Translations under genes and position numbers: made by a program
Shown here: in pieces, positions 11,601 to 25,300 of the stretch
Layout of the letters: every line of letters begins with the position of its first letter
How positions within the stretch are numbered: position 1 is the stretch's first letter
Assembly: GCF_963676685.1 (NCBI RefSeq)
Contig: NC_092350.1
Location: 67,139,674 to 67,203,673, forward strand
Source of the DNA: Mytilus edulis
Taxonomy: Eukaryota; Mollusca; Bivalvia; Mytilida; Mytilidae
DNA length: 64,000 nucleotides
Direction of reading: 5' to 3'
Notes under the pieces: model-generated
What the model was told of the DNA's origin: nothing
Database searches by the model: none
The model's input: the letters and a program-made list of their open reading frames with translations, nothing else

Positions 11601-14600
11601 GAGAAGAAGGCGTTAATTGAATTGCAGCAAATATACTTGCATTCAGATTTACTACACGACGATTAAATGAGAAAAGAAAAACTATAAAATTGTGTGGAAG
11701 TGTAGTGTAAAAAGTAGGAGAATTAACGGTATGTCAACGGAATCAAAAGGACCATCAGAAGCACGTAACTTATCTGAAACATCAAAAGAATTTTTTACAC
11801 TAAATAAAAGTTATTTCATATATTTTACTACAATACTTTATGATAAGGTCTTTAAAAGTAGTTCAGGAACTTTTTAATAGCACAGACAGATTAGTTGTAG
11901 AACACTAACTAGAGGCCGCGATGAAACGATATTGTACTAATTTTTGTATGTAGTTTATGTAACCAATACATTGTAGGTACATTCAAATGTTCAGAAGAAG
12001 TCTGAAGTTGTGATGTGGTTATGATATGTTTGTTTACTATATTACTCTATGTGGAGCGTACGGGCTTGAACATGTTGAATGTTGATGAATTTAAAACTTC
12101 ATTTTTAAGAACATCTTTGTAGCAATAACGGCATACAACATCCACATTGTTGGCTGCTTTATCAAAAGGTACAAACACAAACCGCTTTGAAAATTCTTGA
12201 GGTTTATTTCTTATTCTGGAAAAAGGTGTACAGTATTATGTTCTCTTTTATTAAATTCTGAATTCTAGATATAGAGCCTGGCATAAAAGAATTATATCTT
12301 GAATCTAATAACTTAAACCGTATGCTCATTATCGTAGATCAATCTATAAAAAAACTAAACTTTTTAATTCACTGTTTAACAGTTTTCCAACAATACCAGT
12401 TGTGATTTCTTTCATCTTAATATAAAAAATAAGATGTGGTATTATTGCCAATGAGACAACTATCCACAAAGACTAAAATGACACAGACATTAACAACTAT
12501 AGGTCACCGTACGGCCTTCAACAATGAGCAAAGTCCATACCGCATAGTCAGCTATAAAAGGCCCCGATAAGACAATGTAAAACAATTCAAACGAGAAAAC
12601 TAAGACGAGTTACCAACATGTCAAATTTTATCTCTTTATAATTCTTAACTATTTTCCATTTTTTTAGTCACGATGGCTACAGATTTTAACCGGGTTAATA
12701 GTAATGCCACAGAAGCAGATCGGATGTATTTATTACGTTGACAATAATCTTACCAAGCCTTAGCATGTTCATTGACCATAACGACGATAAAAGCACATTA
12801 TATAATAACGTTTCTATATCATAAAATGTAGTAAACCGAACCACTTCATATAAGGTTACAATCACATAATATAATGATGCAAATACATCAGATGTTTGCA
12901 CATAATATAAGGTAAATTGAACATAAAATAAGAATGAATGCACAACATTTAAGAATGTGTGCACAACATATACCTATATGTTCACATCGTATAAGTATAT
13001 TTGCACATCATATGAGGATCTTTGCACAACATGCACGGATATTTGCACATCATATAAGGATCTTTGCACATCATGTACGGATATTTGCATACCATACATG
13101 ATATAAGAATATTTGCACATTAAATAGAAATTTTTGCACATCATCATATAAATACATTTGCACAACATGAGTATCTTTGCACATCCAATAGATAAATTTA
13201 CACTTCCGATAAGGATACCTAAAGGTGCTTGCAAATCATGTAATACCAAATGCCCATAATATAGTCATCGTTAGCATGTGCATTACCGTAAATTTTGAAA
13301 TTTTGGCGTCGGGATATTTTGGCGGTTTTCTCTTGAAATAAAATGTGTTGCGTTCACTTTTCTACATTTGCTAGAGGTATAGGGGAGGGTTGAGAACTCA
13401 CAAACATGTTTAACTCCGCCGCATTTTTGCGCCTGTCCCAAGTCAGGAGCCTCTGGCCTTTGTTAGTCTTGTATTTTTAATTTTAGTTTCTTGTGTACAA
13501 TTTGGAAATTAGTATGGCGTTCATTATCACTGAACTAGCATATACTTGTTTAGGGTCCAGTTGAAGGACGCCTCCGGGTGCGGGAGTTTCTCGCTACATT
13601 GAAGACCAGTTGGTGACCTTCTGCTGTTGTTTTTTTCTATGGTCGGGTTGTTGTATCTTTGACGCATTCCCCATTTCCATTCTCAATTTTATTTATTTTG
13701 GGGTGAGAAATTTTGGTGCTTCGTCGAATTGAAATGTTTAATTTTGGAACAATTACATTGGCAAGCTCATTCATATTCAGTTTATTGACAAAATATCATT
13801 GAATTTCTCAAACCAGAAACACAACAAAATTACCCTTATGATGGAATTGGATACGGATGCAACTGCAAATAATGCCGTATATCGATGTTCCAAGCTGAAA
13901 AAAAATAGGAAATACAATATATAACATTAAAATTACTTTATAAATAGATTATTATTTTTGTTGCAAATATCTTATGAACTAAATTTTACACCCGATTTAC
14001 AATAACCTTGACAAATTTCACTACTTACCTTGTAAAATAGACCGCTCGACTATCTTCTCTACTATTTGATTGTCTATTCCACCTAATTTACAATAACCTT
14101 GACAAATCTCACTACTAGTCTTGTTTGTAGTCTTGTATTCTGCTTGACTGTCTTCTCTACTACTTGATTGTCTATAATTGTTCTTTGTACACCAATGAAT
14201 TCTTTAGAAATATATTTAGTAACGCTTCGAATACCGAGAAATTAGTTTGTTTGGTGTATATAACTCATCAATTACTTGATTACTCTTTGTTGCCTTATCT
14301 TGTTTGCTAATGAATCACATGTAACTCTGAAGGCAAGTTTGTTTCGAGTTCAAGATTTTTTCGTTTGAATTATTTCACATTTTGTCCCAAGTCAGGAGCC
14401 TGTAATTCAGTGGTTGTCGTTTGTTGATGTGTCATATATTAGTTTTTCGTTCATTTTTGAACATTAATAAGGCCGTTAGTTTTCTCTTTTGAATTGTTTT
14501 TCTTTTGTCATTTTGGGGCCTTTTATGGCTCACTATGCGGCATGGTCTTTGCTCATTGTTGAAGTCTGTACAGTGACCTATAGTTGTTAATTTCTGTGTC

Positions 14601-14959
14601 AGTTGGTTTCTTGTGGAAAGTTATCTCATTGACAATCATACTACATATATACTACTATATACTACATACGGAAGACCTCCTTCAGTGGCCATTTGAAATT
14701 GAATATTTCAATATTATGGATACAGTGGACCTTCAAATGGATTTTGTCTCGTTTTTGGTGCTTTATATGAACCATAGTGGATTTCACCACAGAAGATTCG
14801 CCGAAAATACCATCATATGTATTGTTGGACACCGTCATACAGATTTATCATATACCAACCTTTGTATCACAGAGACTTGAATACATGGAAAAAATGTTTT
14901 AAAGTTAAGGACTATTTCCATAGTTTTATGAATTCCGCATGTGAATTGACTGAGATGGC

Positions 14960-14992
<33 letters not shown>

Positions 14993-16285
14993 ACTGAATA
15001 AATAGTCAACGATCAATCTTACAGGGCGATGGATCATGTAATATGATTCTGTACACTACAAAATATAATATATAACAAGTCAAAAAGGGTACAACATCAC
15101 CATTAAATAACTATAAAATATACAAATATTAGATATTTCGGATAACAGATATCCTTCTTCAATAATAGCACGATGTCAAATGAATCATGTCAATATATTC
15201 AAACTGAGATACTTTTTCTAAATCTTGAATTTATACAATTTAAGCGAACACCACAGACGCTGATACAATTTTAAAATTTCCAAACACGGCGCAAAGATTA
15301 ATAAGATATGCCAAATGAAAGTAGTTATTTTCGTTGTGAACTGGCACAACTCTAGATTTCCAAAGGTTGTGACAGTTGAGATGTTATAACTGCATTGAGG
15401 GCAGTCCTCAAACAAAAATATCAAAAATGTGCTAACCGATCCAGGATGGTATAAATTAGACAACGGTAGGGCAATTACAACAGAAACTACATATTTAAGC
15501 CTCCCAAACGAATAGCAGTCTAATAATGATTGAAAAAATAAGTTTTATATAATGAGGTAAAATAATTGAACGTGGCAACGTACTTATACATCATCCCGAA
15601 TCAATGGAAACCAGTAATTTAAACTGTTATTTTTAAAAATAATTTCGAACTGTAAAGCCAGTACTAAATCCGGCGTTGTTTGAAACAGGTGGTCACAGGA
15701 AAATGAAGGACTCGTTCTATGTTTTTTCATTTATGCCCTCTGGGGAAACTGTCCGTAACTTTCTTATCCAAAATCTTTCCCGAGCGACTCTGTCGACCTT
15801 CGACCAACCCTCGTTGTGGTCTATGATTGTGATGGTAAGGTTTTTGAGATCAGCTTGTGTGTGTTCAGGTGATCTCAAATGACGACTTACGGGTAGGTCG
15901 GGCTTGCAAGTGTAGTCACTTCGATGACCATTCATGCGTTTGTTAAATGGCTGCTCTGTCTCGCCAACATACTGCATGCCACATCGACACTGAAGGAGGT
16001 ATACAACATTCTGGGTTTTGCAAGTTACATTGCAATATATAGTGTTCACAGACCCAGTCGAGTGTCAAGTGAATGTTTGAGTATTCAGTATTTGTTGACA
16101 AGTCAGGCAACGTCTGTTACCACATGACTTGCACCATCCTGCAATTGAACAGCTTTTATTTAAGGAGACGTCAGCTCTAACAAATAAGTCTTTCAGACTT
16201 GCTGGTCTCCGAAAAGCTAAGACAGGAGGATTGGGAAAGATCTTGGATAATTATTTAATGGTGATGTTGTACCCTTTTTGACTTG

Positions 16286-16318
<33 letters not shown>

Positions 16319-19300
16319 TCTGAAAATTACACCAAACAGTGTTAGAGTTAGATTTTATACTGACAAATTTTTGTCCGTCCCTCAACGGGATTCGAACTCA
16401 CACCTTTGATACACTACAGCTTATATATATAGATATGCGACGGTGTAGAACAAGTTGCAGCATTAAGCTTCTTTTAATTAACGTGTTTTTTTTCTAAATT
16501 TGTTTTCATTTCCTACCTCATTCATTTTTTTCGATTGGATGGAAACGAAAGAAGAGAGGAGAAATACATTTTTTGGATGTTATATTATAAATTATTTTGA
16601 TATAAATTGTGTGTTGGCTAAATTTGTAAGACGAATAGTGCTCTTCACGGTTAGTTCGGCCATATTGGATAGGGGGCAGATTTTCATAATGGATGTAAAA
16701 ATGGTGTGAAAAATAAGGGAAAACATCAGTTAATCAGAGCACTTGCTTGAAAACATGCAGTGGATTTCCCATACTTTCATATTATTTCATAATCTTTTAA
16801 AAAAATCTGCCCCTATTCAATATGGCCGAACTATTACCGTGAAGAGCCCTATTAGTTCAATCTTTCTGAATGTTGGATACATTTTTGGACTAGCACTGTA
16901 CTTACCGCACACACAATATTTGACAAAACGATATGGTGCATTTTAATAAATCAGACAAAACGTTATAAAGAACTAATAGAGGAATTTAAGTGTGGTCTGA
17001 GGCCATGCAGAGATCTATTGAAAGTATAATAGGGAAAAAGAACTTCGTATAATTTCTGTTTATAGATCTGATATAAGGTGAACACTACTATGTCCAAACA
17101 GTTAAATAAAATAAAATTTGGTTCTAGGCTATTTATAGTAGAATAATTACTTATCAACCCATTGACGAGTTTATACGGCCAAGTAACTAATTATCTGGTA
17201 TTTGAAGCGTTACTAACTAAATTTCCGAAGAACTCATTGGAATACAAAGAACAATGATAGACAATCAAGTAGTATAGAAGACGGTCGAGCAGACTACAAA
17301 CAAGACTAGTAGTGAGATTTGTCAAGGTTAATGTAAATTTGGTGAAATAACATTTGTGTCCCCATGAATTCTTTAGAAAACTATTTAGTAACGCTTCGGA
17401 TACTAAATGATTAGTTGGCTTGGTCGTATAAACTCGTCATTAAGTTGATAAGTCATTGGTATGTCATAAAAAGCCTACAACTAAATTTCATTTGTCTAAC
17501 TGGACAGGGCATGATATTGGTATTCATTATATGTCCGAATTATAAATAAACAATCATTTGAATAAAATGAAAAAGATGTGGTATGATTTCTAACGAGATA
17601 ACTCTTCGCAAGAGACAAAATGACACAGAAATTATCAATTATAGGCAATGAGCAATTCTATACCGCATAGTCAGCTATAATCAATAGAAAAATGTTCTTT
17701 TTCAGTATTTTAATTTCAATATATCTGTTTAACTCCCCCCTCAAAGTTTACATAGCGCAAAAGAATTACATGAACGCATTTTATTGCATTATTATAAAGA
17801 TATGTATATGATATACTAAATAAGTGTTTTTACAAATAACCATATCAACGAAATATAGAAATAGACTTTGAAGCGTATACTTGTCCTAGACCGTCACATA
17901 TAGCCATCACAGTCAATTCACTTACGTAAATCATATGTTTATACTCCAATAGTCTTTCATTACTTTAAAGCATACCTCACACGTATTCAAGTCTGGGTGA
18001 TATGGAGGTTGATATAATAAGTCTATGTGACGGTGTCCCGGAATAAATATAAGTGTAGTTTCGGCGAATCTACCGTCACGGTGGTGGAAGCCACAATTGT
18101 CAATAACAACAGTGTCCCCGGGACGTAAGCAATAATTGAAGGGCCATCTTAAACATTAAAATAATCAATTCCAAATGGCCCATGAAGGAAGTTTACCATG
18201 TGGGTAGTATTGGAAGCATAGTTTTGTACCTCTATAGCCTTTCCCCTACTGTTGCATGTCCATAAAGTATATTTCCAGTTGTTTTTATGACAGATGATTG
18301 GTCAAAGAAATGTAAAGAATAAGCATTAATTGCAAAGATAGTATTTATATATTCGTCAAATCGTCGTTGGTTCTCAGCACTTAAAGCTTCCTTAGCACAT
18401 ACTTTTAACTTTTTGTGTGACATTAGGCAGTCATTTCTCAAATTTATTGAAATTGTAGAAAGACTTGGCAAACGATCATTTGTCGTTTCTCCACCAGAAA
18501 ATAACTTACTTTAAATTTCTTTCCCATAAATCGATGGCTGGCGTAATTTACAGTATCTTATAGCCTGAACAATGTCTTCGGAACTTTTAAGCCTTGTTGC
18601 ACCATGTTAATATGTTACCGGAGATACAGACCCATAGAATTGATATTTATCAATGACATTGCAAACCGTATTGTGGGAAACGGCATAGTGTTTTAAAGAA
18701 TGTATGGTTTCCTGAATAAACATGTCTAGAATATTTGTTTTTGTTACAACATTAGAAGCCTTTCTAACTTCATAGTATCTTCCAAATGAATTTTGGTTGA
18801 TCATATTACATGTACTGTGATGGAATATGTACAACTGTTCATCTTTTTACTTTGAGCACCGTTATATTTGAAAACCGTTATTTTTCAACTTATAAGTACA
18901 ATGTACAAACATATTCACCATTACAAGTACAAGTACATGTATATAATTTATCTATTTATTTTAAAAAGCACTCACATGCCATCCTTTCTAATCTTATTCA
19001 TTTATATACTTCCAAAATGGATGATATGGCAGTGAATGAATTTCTTTCTCAAATTTGGTAGAAATTTGTACAATATTCGGATTATTTCGTTCAACATGAA
19101 TTTCTGAATGTCTTTTCGGTACGCTGTAATCACATTCCGGATGACATGAATTCATTATTGGAATTGTATTAACATTAAGAGAAAGAGACAAATTGAAAAT
19201 GCCCTCATGGAATTAAAAAATGTCGCCGTAAAAGAAAAATAAACTGGAAAATTTGAACTTGAATCTTCGATACTTAACAAAATTCCCGGAAAGGTTGAAG

Positions 19301-22300
19301 ACAGACTATCATAGAAAAAGATAGAACTGTCAGATTAAGAGCACCAACTAAGACCCCGTTTACACTGACAAAAAAATCCACCTTTACTTAGATCGATCTT
19401 TGGTCCAGTGTAAACGGGTTAGATCGATCTTCAATCGGACTTAAAAAGTCTGCCTCTAGAGGTGGTTTTAAAAAGACCGATCTTTTTGTTGGTGTAAACG
19501 CTTAGGTCGATCGCGATCGATCTTTTTTTCGGGTGAATGTTATATTTAGATACAAAAATAAAGGTCAGACCGGTTCTTTTTATGTTGTAGTGTAAACGCA
19601 AGGGAATTAATAAGATCGATCGCGATCGATCTTCCGTAAGCAATGTAAACACAAACTGTTTTTTTAAGACAGATTCAAATAAAGATATCGATTCAATTAA
19701 TTTGTGGTGTAAACGGCGTCTTAGACAACTGGGAATGCCTATAGAAGAACCACCACCACAAGGAAATTTGAATTATAGGTAAATGTTTCTTGATGTACCT
19801 TCATCAGGAACGCTCAAAGCCAAACATTTGAAATCCGAAGATGTATAAGTACCGAAACCGTTGAAGAGCTATATGTCCAAAAAAAACTTAAAAAGATAGC
19901 CAAATTCAACCACTCCCCCCCCCCCCCCCCGCCCCACCTGAATATACAGTGGTCGTCCTAAGACAAACCGAGTCAAAATAAAGCTGATTACTATAGATAA
20001 AAACTAAAGATAATCATACGACCTTCAACTTAACAAGTTGTCCCGATACCTTGTAGACTAGATCAAACGAAAAGATCAACACGAAAGAAACATGCATTTT
20101 GAGTTACGTGTTATTCATTAGCAAACTAGATTAGGCAACAAAGAGTTATCAAGTAAACTTGAAACACCAAACAAACTAATTATCTGGTATTCGAAGCGTT
20201 ACTAAATAGTTTTCTAAAGATTTCATTGGGACACAAATGACAATAATAGACAATCAAGTAGTAGAAAAGTTAGTGGAGCAGTCTATTAACGAGGCTAGTT
20301 GTGAGATTTGTCAAGGTTATTGTAAATTTGGTGTAATGATCTCTATTGCAGTATACATGTTAATCTATTGACGATCAAGGATTTTAATTTTAATCCTCAT
20401 GCCTCTGGCAGTACATGTTTATTTTAAAATTGAAGATAAAGGATTCTAGTTTTGATATTCTTATTACAAAAAAACGCCGTCTAATCAGAAATACCTTTGT
20501 ATATTTATGACATGTGTCAAAAGTTTAATGTTGTGTTAAAAGATTCCGAAAATTGACAATTGAAATTGATAAAAAAAGAAATGTATAGAAATGATGTCAA
20601 AGTGTATCAGGTATGTATTTGCAGATTAGGTTTTGTATAGTATTGTAGTAAATAAACGGAAGATATGATAACATAACATTTTCCCCTAACAATTAACATA
20701 ACAATATTGTTGTACCGACACGCGATTTTGGCGTTTCAATTTGTATTGCTTGATTAATTTCCATGTGTTTTATTTTGGCACTTTCATCGGAGGCACCAAA
20801 TAAACCAAAATAACAATATAATCAAATTAACCCAATTTACGGTATATATTTCATATTTTATATTTGGTATGGACCGAGTTCATAAGGCTCAACCAGGAAA
20901 TCTTAAAATTACGTCTTTTATAATTTTACGTCGTAATATATTGAGTTTCGACATTTGACCCAGTTTTTATTCAGCTTGGGATTATATCCCAAATTGATTA
21001 TGGAAATTAATGTTTCAAAATATAAATAATCAATTATGTAATGCTGTGCCATGGTTCAAATTAAGAACATGATTCTAACCTCTGATGTATATTTCCAATT
21101 TCTTTATTAGACCCAAAGAAATTAAGTCAGAAATAGGCAACCGAAAGTCTTCAAACTACTAAAAATACATATGTTTCGTCTAACATATCAAGCAAAACAC
21201 ACATTTTGGAGATAATTCCACTCGAGACAGTTTCATTTTCAACTTTAAAATACGAGGCGCACTGCGCGTTTTAAATATTTAAAATTTAACTGTCGAGAGT
21301 GAATAAATATTGTTTTGCATGAGATTTTGCGGTAGAATCTGTTTCTCTTCTGATTTTTTAGACGAACATCTGACAATACTAATCCTTCTTCTAGAATGAT
21401 CTCCAAAAGATTTGTATTCTTTCATGTACGCTAATCAGGCATGTTCACCTTTTTTGTGGCATCACAATAGGAATTTTAGAGGAAAGTAAGGACATTTGAC
21501 GACATACTTGAATTTTGACCAATGGCAAACTAAGATCAAACGAACCACACAGGAACTATTAAGAGATAGTAGTGTTATTTAAATTCAATACGGTATACTA
21601 TGATTTCTCCAACAAATAGTCCTATCACATATCTATAAATTGTAGGACAACTAAATGAAAGGATAGGACGACTAGAACAAAGTATAGAACTCAACGAGTT
21701 AGTGAGTAGCAACGTCTGGCAAAGACCCATTGATGATAAGGAACTAGGTAATTTATGTTGTATGTATTAAGTACAAATCTTCACTTCTACTATTATTCCC
21801 TTTATTTTTCAGACATTAAAACCCAATCGTTATAACAGATAGTAAATATGAGGCTTTTTATCGCGTGTTCTCGTACCACATTTTCATCCCGTACATTGAT
21901 CATGTTCAATGATTACCCATCAAATAATTGCTCAAATGTTGTTGTGGATCACTGCTGTTTATGTGAAAATATATAACACTACTCGATTGCACTTAGAGTA
22001 ATCCTAAACTTTCGTAATACAAAAAAATAAGATGACTATTTTTTTTTTTTATAGTTTTTGATCTTAATTTACATTTTATGATTATTTTTATAAGCATTTC
22101 AAAGTTATTTGTATATTGAACATGTCAACTAATTGATCAAAATTTTAATTAAGAACAAGTTTCTTTATATTTAAGCTCATAAATGTATTCACAGTACGTG
22201 AACGAACAATACTGCAGTGCCTAAGATATTAAGAAAATCAAATGAGCTAGTTTTTACTATTTTAAGGTACTGTTGTAAATTTTGACTTTCTGTCAAAAAA

Positions 22301-25300
22301 TGAAACTTAAATTTTTTAATACAAATGAAACTGTTAAGACGTTAATTCCTTAATCGAAATAAATACAATACCGTACAGAAATGCACTTGGCAATTATCGA
22401 ATGTATTTTTAACTTTCGTTTGTCTGATCTTTATTTATTTCATTCTGGAGTTATTGAACCAACAATCAACAAATAAATTTTATTTTAGTCGGCCATGCTT
22501 TGGTATTACACCTTACTAAGCTGGTCGAACGAATTTTTTGTTTTGCTTCGAATATGGAATTAGAATTTTCTCTTATCCTTACACTTTCATAGTAAAATCA
22601 GTCAAAAACGTAGTTTGATTACATTTACGCATCTTGTTTTTTTAATCAATTAGGCTATTTGTTTGAAAGATAACAGATTATGCTCTTTGAAACTCTTTCT
22701 TTTTTTACCTATTTATGTCCTTTGTTTAGTGAACCAGCCAATTTCCATGGAAGCTAAAGTGACCGGGTCTTTTCCAAATGAGAATGAAGCTATTAAACGA
22801 CTTTCAGCGACAACGGCAGACGACGATCAAGATAAATTTAAATTAAACTATGCTGGGAAAGGATGTATACTATTACAGATGACTTCAAATAAGGAAATCT
22901 TCATCAATGAAGAATCGCTCCGTTCGGCAATCAGGTCACTGGCTACAAGAATAGTAGAAGCGGGGGAAATCGACACTTCTGTAGAGAGTTCTATGACAAT
23001 TGTTCTTACATTCACGTCGCCAATAACTAAAGGTAAAACTATTTAACAAATGTTTTCTCTATATAATTAAGATAAGGCTAGTCATCTTGTCACATGTTCG
23101 TAAGATGTATTCAAAGTTAAGGACTTTTAGAAGAAGAAAATTACAAGTTATTAATTTGAATTATTTGAACCTTAACAGTATCCAAAGTTGACAATATATA
23201 GAAGGGTGCCCTTCGAATTTGATCAATTTGGGTAAACAAAATGTAACAATCGGCTGTATTTTATATCAATGGAAAGAGGAGAACATGTCCCATCTAAATA
23301 TTGTTACTGTGGTCACGATTGTTTTAAATTGAGGTCAATGGTCAAAGTTGATATTTCAAAAAAAAAAAAACAGATTCAATTTTCAAATATGCGTTTATAG
23401 CTAAATAAATTAGAATAACTCAAAGGATTATGACTATAGTTTCTATATATTTATGACTACTTTGATGTTTCTGTTGCTAAATATCGTTCTTGCTTGATAT
23501 TTCTTCTTATTCGGTGCACATTTAAAATGTCCATTCAGCTGTTAAATATCATTCACCTTGGCATATTAACATTTCTAAATTCGGACTTTTCACATAAGAT
23601 TCGATACAAATATAATCATCTATAAGTTGCATTAAATAAAATCTTTCCGTCTTTTTATAGAAGGTGTTCGTGATGGTTTTCTTCTGTGAGAGTGTGCGAG
23701 CATATATCAATTGTTCATAACTCGAAAACTTGTGATATATGAACTCAGAATCAGATCTGAGTATATTATCCCATTATAGAAATAAGTTATAAAAAAACTA
23801 CAAACAGTGAAATAGGAGAGGGTTTCTGTCAAATTAAAGAAAATATTTTTCCGAGTCTTTTTCGTATGCATCTGGATGAGACGTACCATGATTTTGTGGT
23901 ATTACACCTAAACTACAAGGAGATATAACTTCATTTAAAAATGTATGTTTATTCAATGAAGGGGTATAATTGGTTTGATAATGCAGATCAGTACCATTCT
24001 AAACAAATACTTTAAGATCATCACAATAACAAATGTTCTTATTAATGCAGTCATGGAACTACTTTGGTTAAACTATGGAGATGGCAAGATATGGATAGGA
24101 ATGTTGTCTTTTCGCGTTATAATCAACTTCTGTTAAATCCCGAAAGCGGTTAATTGTTGTCTTTGTTATTTATCTTATAGGCTTTTTTCGGGTGTTGGAG
24201 AGGGAGGGGATGGGGGTTATATTGATTACCTCTGCGTTATTGATTTCATTTAATGCATATTGTATGTAAGGAAAAATACAGTGTTCTAATATATTTGTTT
24301 TCGTAAATAAATTGTGTAAATCAAATGTAATACATTTTTATAGGTGGCATTTCTGTAAATATAGACAATGCAATTTCCGATAGGAACTTCCTTTGTGGCT
24401 TAAACTGTGGCACTTACTAGGAAGTTTCGTAAAATATAATATTCTAGAATTTTTGTTTCAACTTATACTGAAATTATTTACTACCCCTACTTTTTGCCTA
24501 CTTGAGAATGGTTTTTCACCACAATAGTGGGCTTTTATACTGGTAACAGTCCTTACATTTCTCTATAAGATGAAACACCGATGTCATTTCTAGGAACCAC
24601 TGTCAACAATCAAATTATCTATGAATATTGTACATACAAAGTGCAACCCTTAATCATTTTACAACTGGCACAAGTTTTATACGAAATATTGTATTATCCA
24701 AACTTTTAATATATTCACGGTATATAACGATGGTAATAATGTAACCTGTCCAAATTCAACACCATATTATTTATATATCAGTAGGTCGCGTAACGTTTTT
24801 TTTTCAATGCGAAACAATATTTCCCTTTTAGCTTCATTTGGTGGTGTTTTTTTTTTTTAGAGATTTTACTCAATACTGGAAATTTGTTTTTTACATTTTA
24901 TACATAAAAAAAACAACAAAGATCTAGAAAAACACATTAAGGGGGTAGACCTCGGTACAGGGAGATAACTCTTTAAATCAGTTATGTGTTTGTAAAAGTC
25001 AAGTTTCCTCAATGAATTTTAAGCATTTACCTGAAACAGATTGAAAATAATCTATGTAACCTAGAAGCTTAGAATATATTTATGAAAATGGTTGACACAA
25101 ACGTACTGATGATTTTAAGAATTATTTCCCTTAACCTAGGTCTACCTCCTTAAAATGTTATAAAATTATTTTATCAAGATAAATACCGGGTATTCAAATT
25201 TGTAATTTACAGATACATAGTTTATGCATCATTCTTTTTTTTAATTTTTTTTACTAAAATGTATTTTGGTGCAAGATTATAACTACTTATCTTGTATTAT

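Larger units (their letters stand above)
13998..17343. mobile_element. Tc1/IS630-like element I with long inverted ends (decayed, carrying insertions)
   Basis: The left end (13998-14345) carries TTACAATAACCTTGACAAAT twice, CTACTTGATTGTCTAT and TTAGTAACGCTTCGAATACC. The right end (17140-17343) is the reverse complement: GAAGCGTTACTAACTAAAT, ATAGACAATCAAGTAGTA, GAGATTTGTCAAGGTTAATG. Inside lie a decayed transposase (14671-14880), a Penelope-like insertion (14955-16317) and a MITE (16634-16853). The same inverted ends bound element II immediately to the right. Confidence 0.65.
17346..20336. mobile_element. Tc1/IS630-like element II with long inverted ends
   Basis: The left end (17346-17470, outer part missing) has CATTTGTGTCCCC, ATTCTTTAGAAAACTATTTA and GTAACGCTTCGGATAC. 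The right end (about 20030-20336) is its inverse, GTATTCGAAGCGTTACTAAA, TTTCATTGGGACACAAATGA, continuing to GAGATTTGTCAAGGTTATTG. It contains a decayed minus-strand transposase (17935-18834), a family A fragment (17570-17680) and the MITE at 19348-19724. It abuts element I. Confidence 0.65.

Noticed and set aside
12695..13249. Two minus-strand frames of about 90 codons rich in Tyr, Val and Met
   Set aside because: They are produced by the 27-bp minisatellite, and their residues repeat with the DNA period.
15676..16127. Plus-strand frames opposite the GIY-YIG region
   Set aside because: They are shadows of the minus-strand Penelope-like endonuclease, which has clear family motifs.
22663..22729. 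Signal-peptide-like start (MKDNRLCSLKLFLFLPIYVL) in front of exon 4, suggesting a separate secreted protein
   Set aside because: The hydrophobic run is the polypyrimidine tract before a good TTGTTTAG acceptor, and exon 4 joins exon 3 in phase. A start here would also leave the coiled-coil exon 3 without a continuation.
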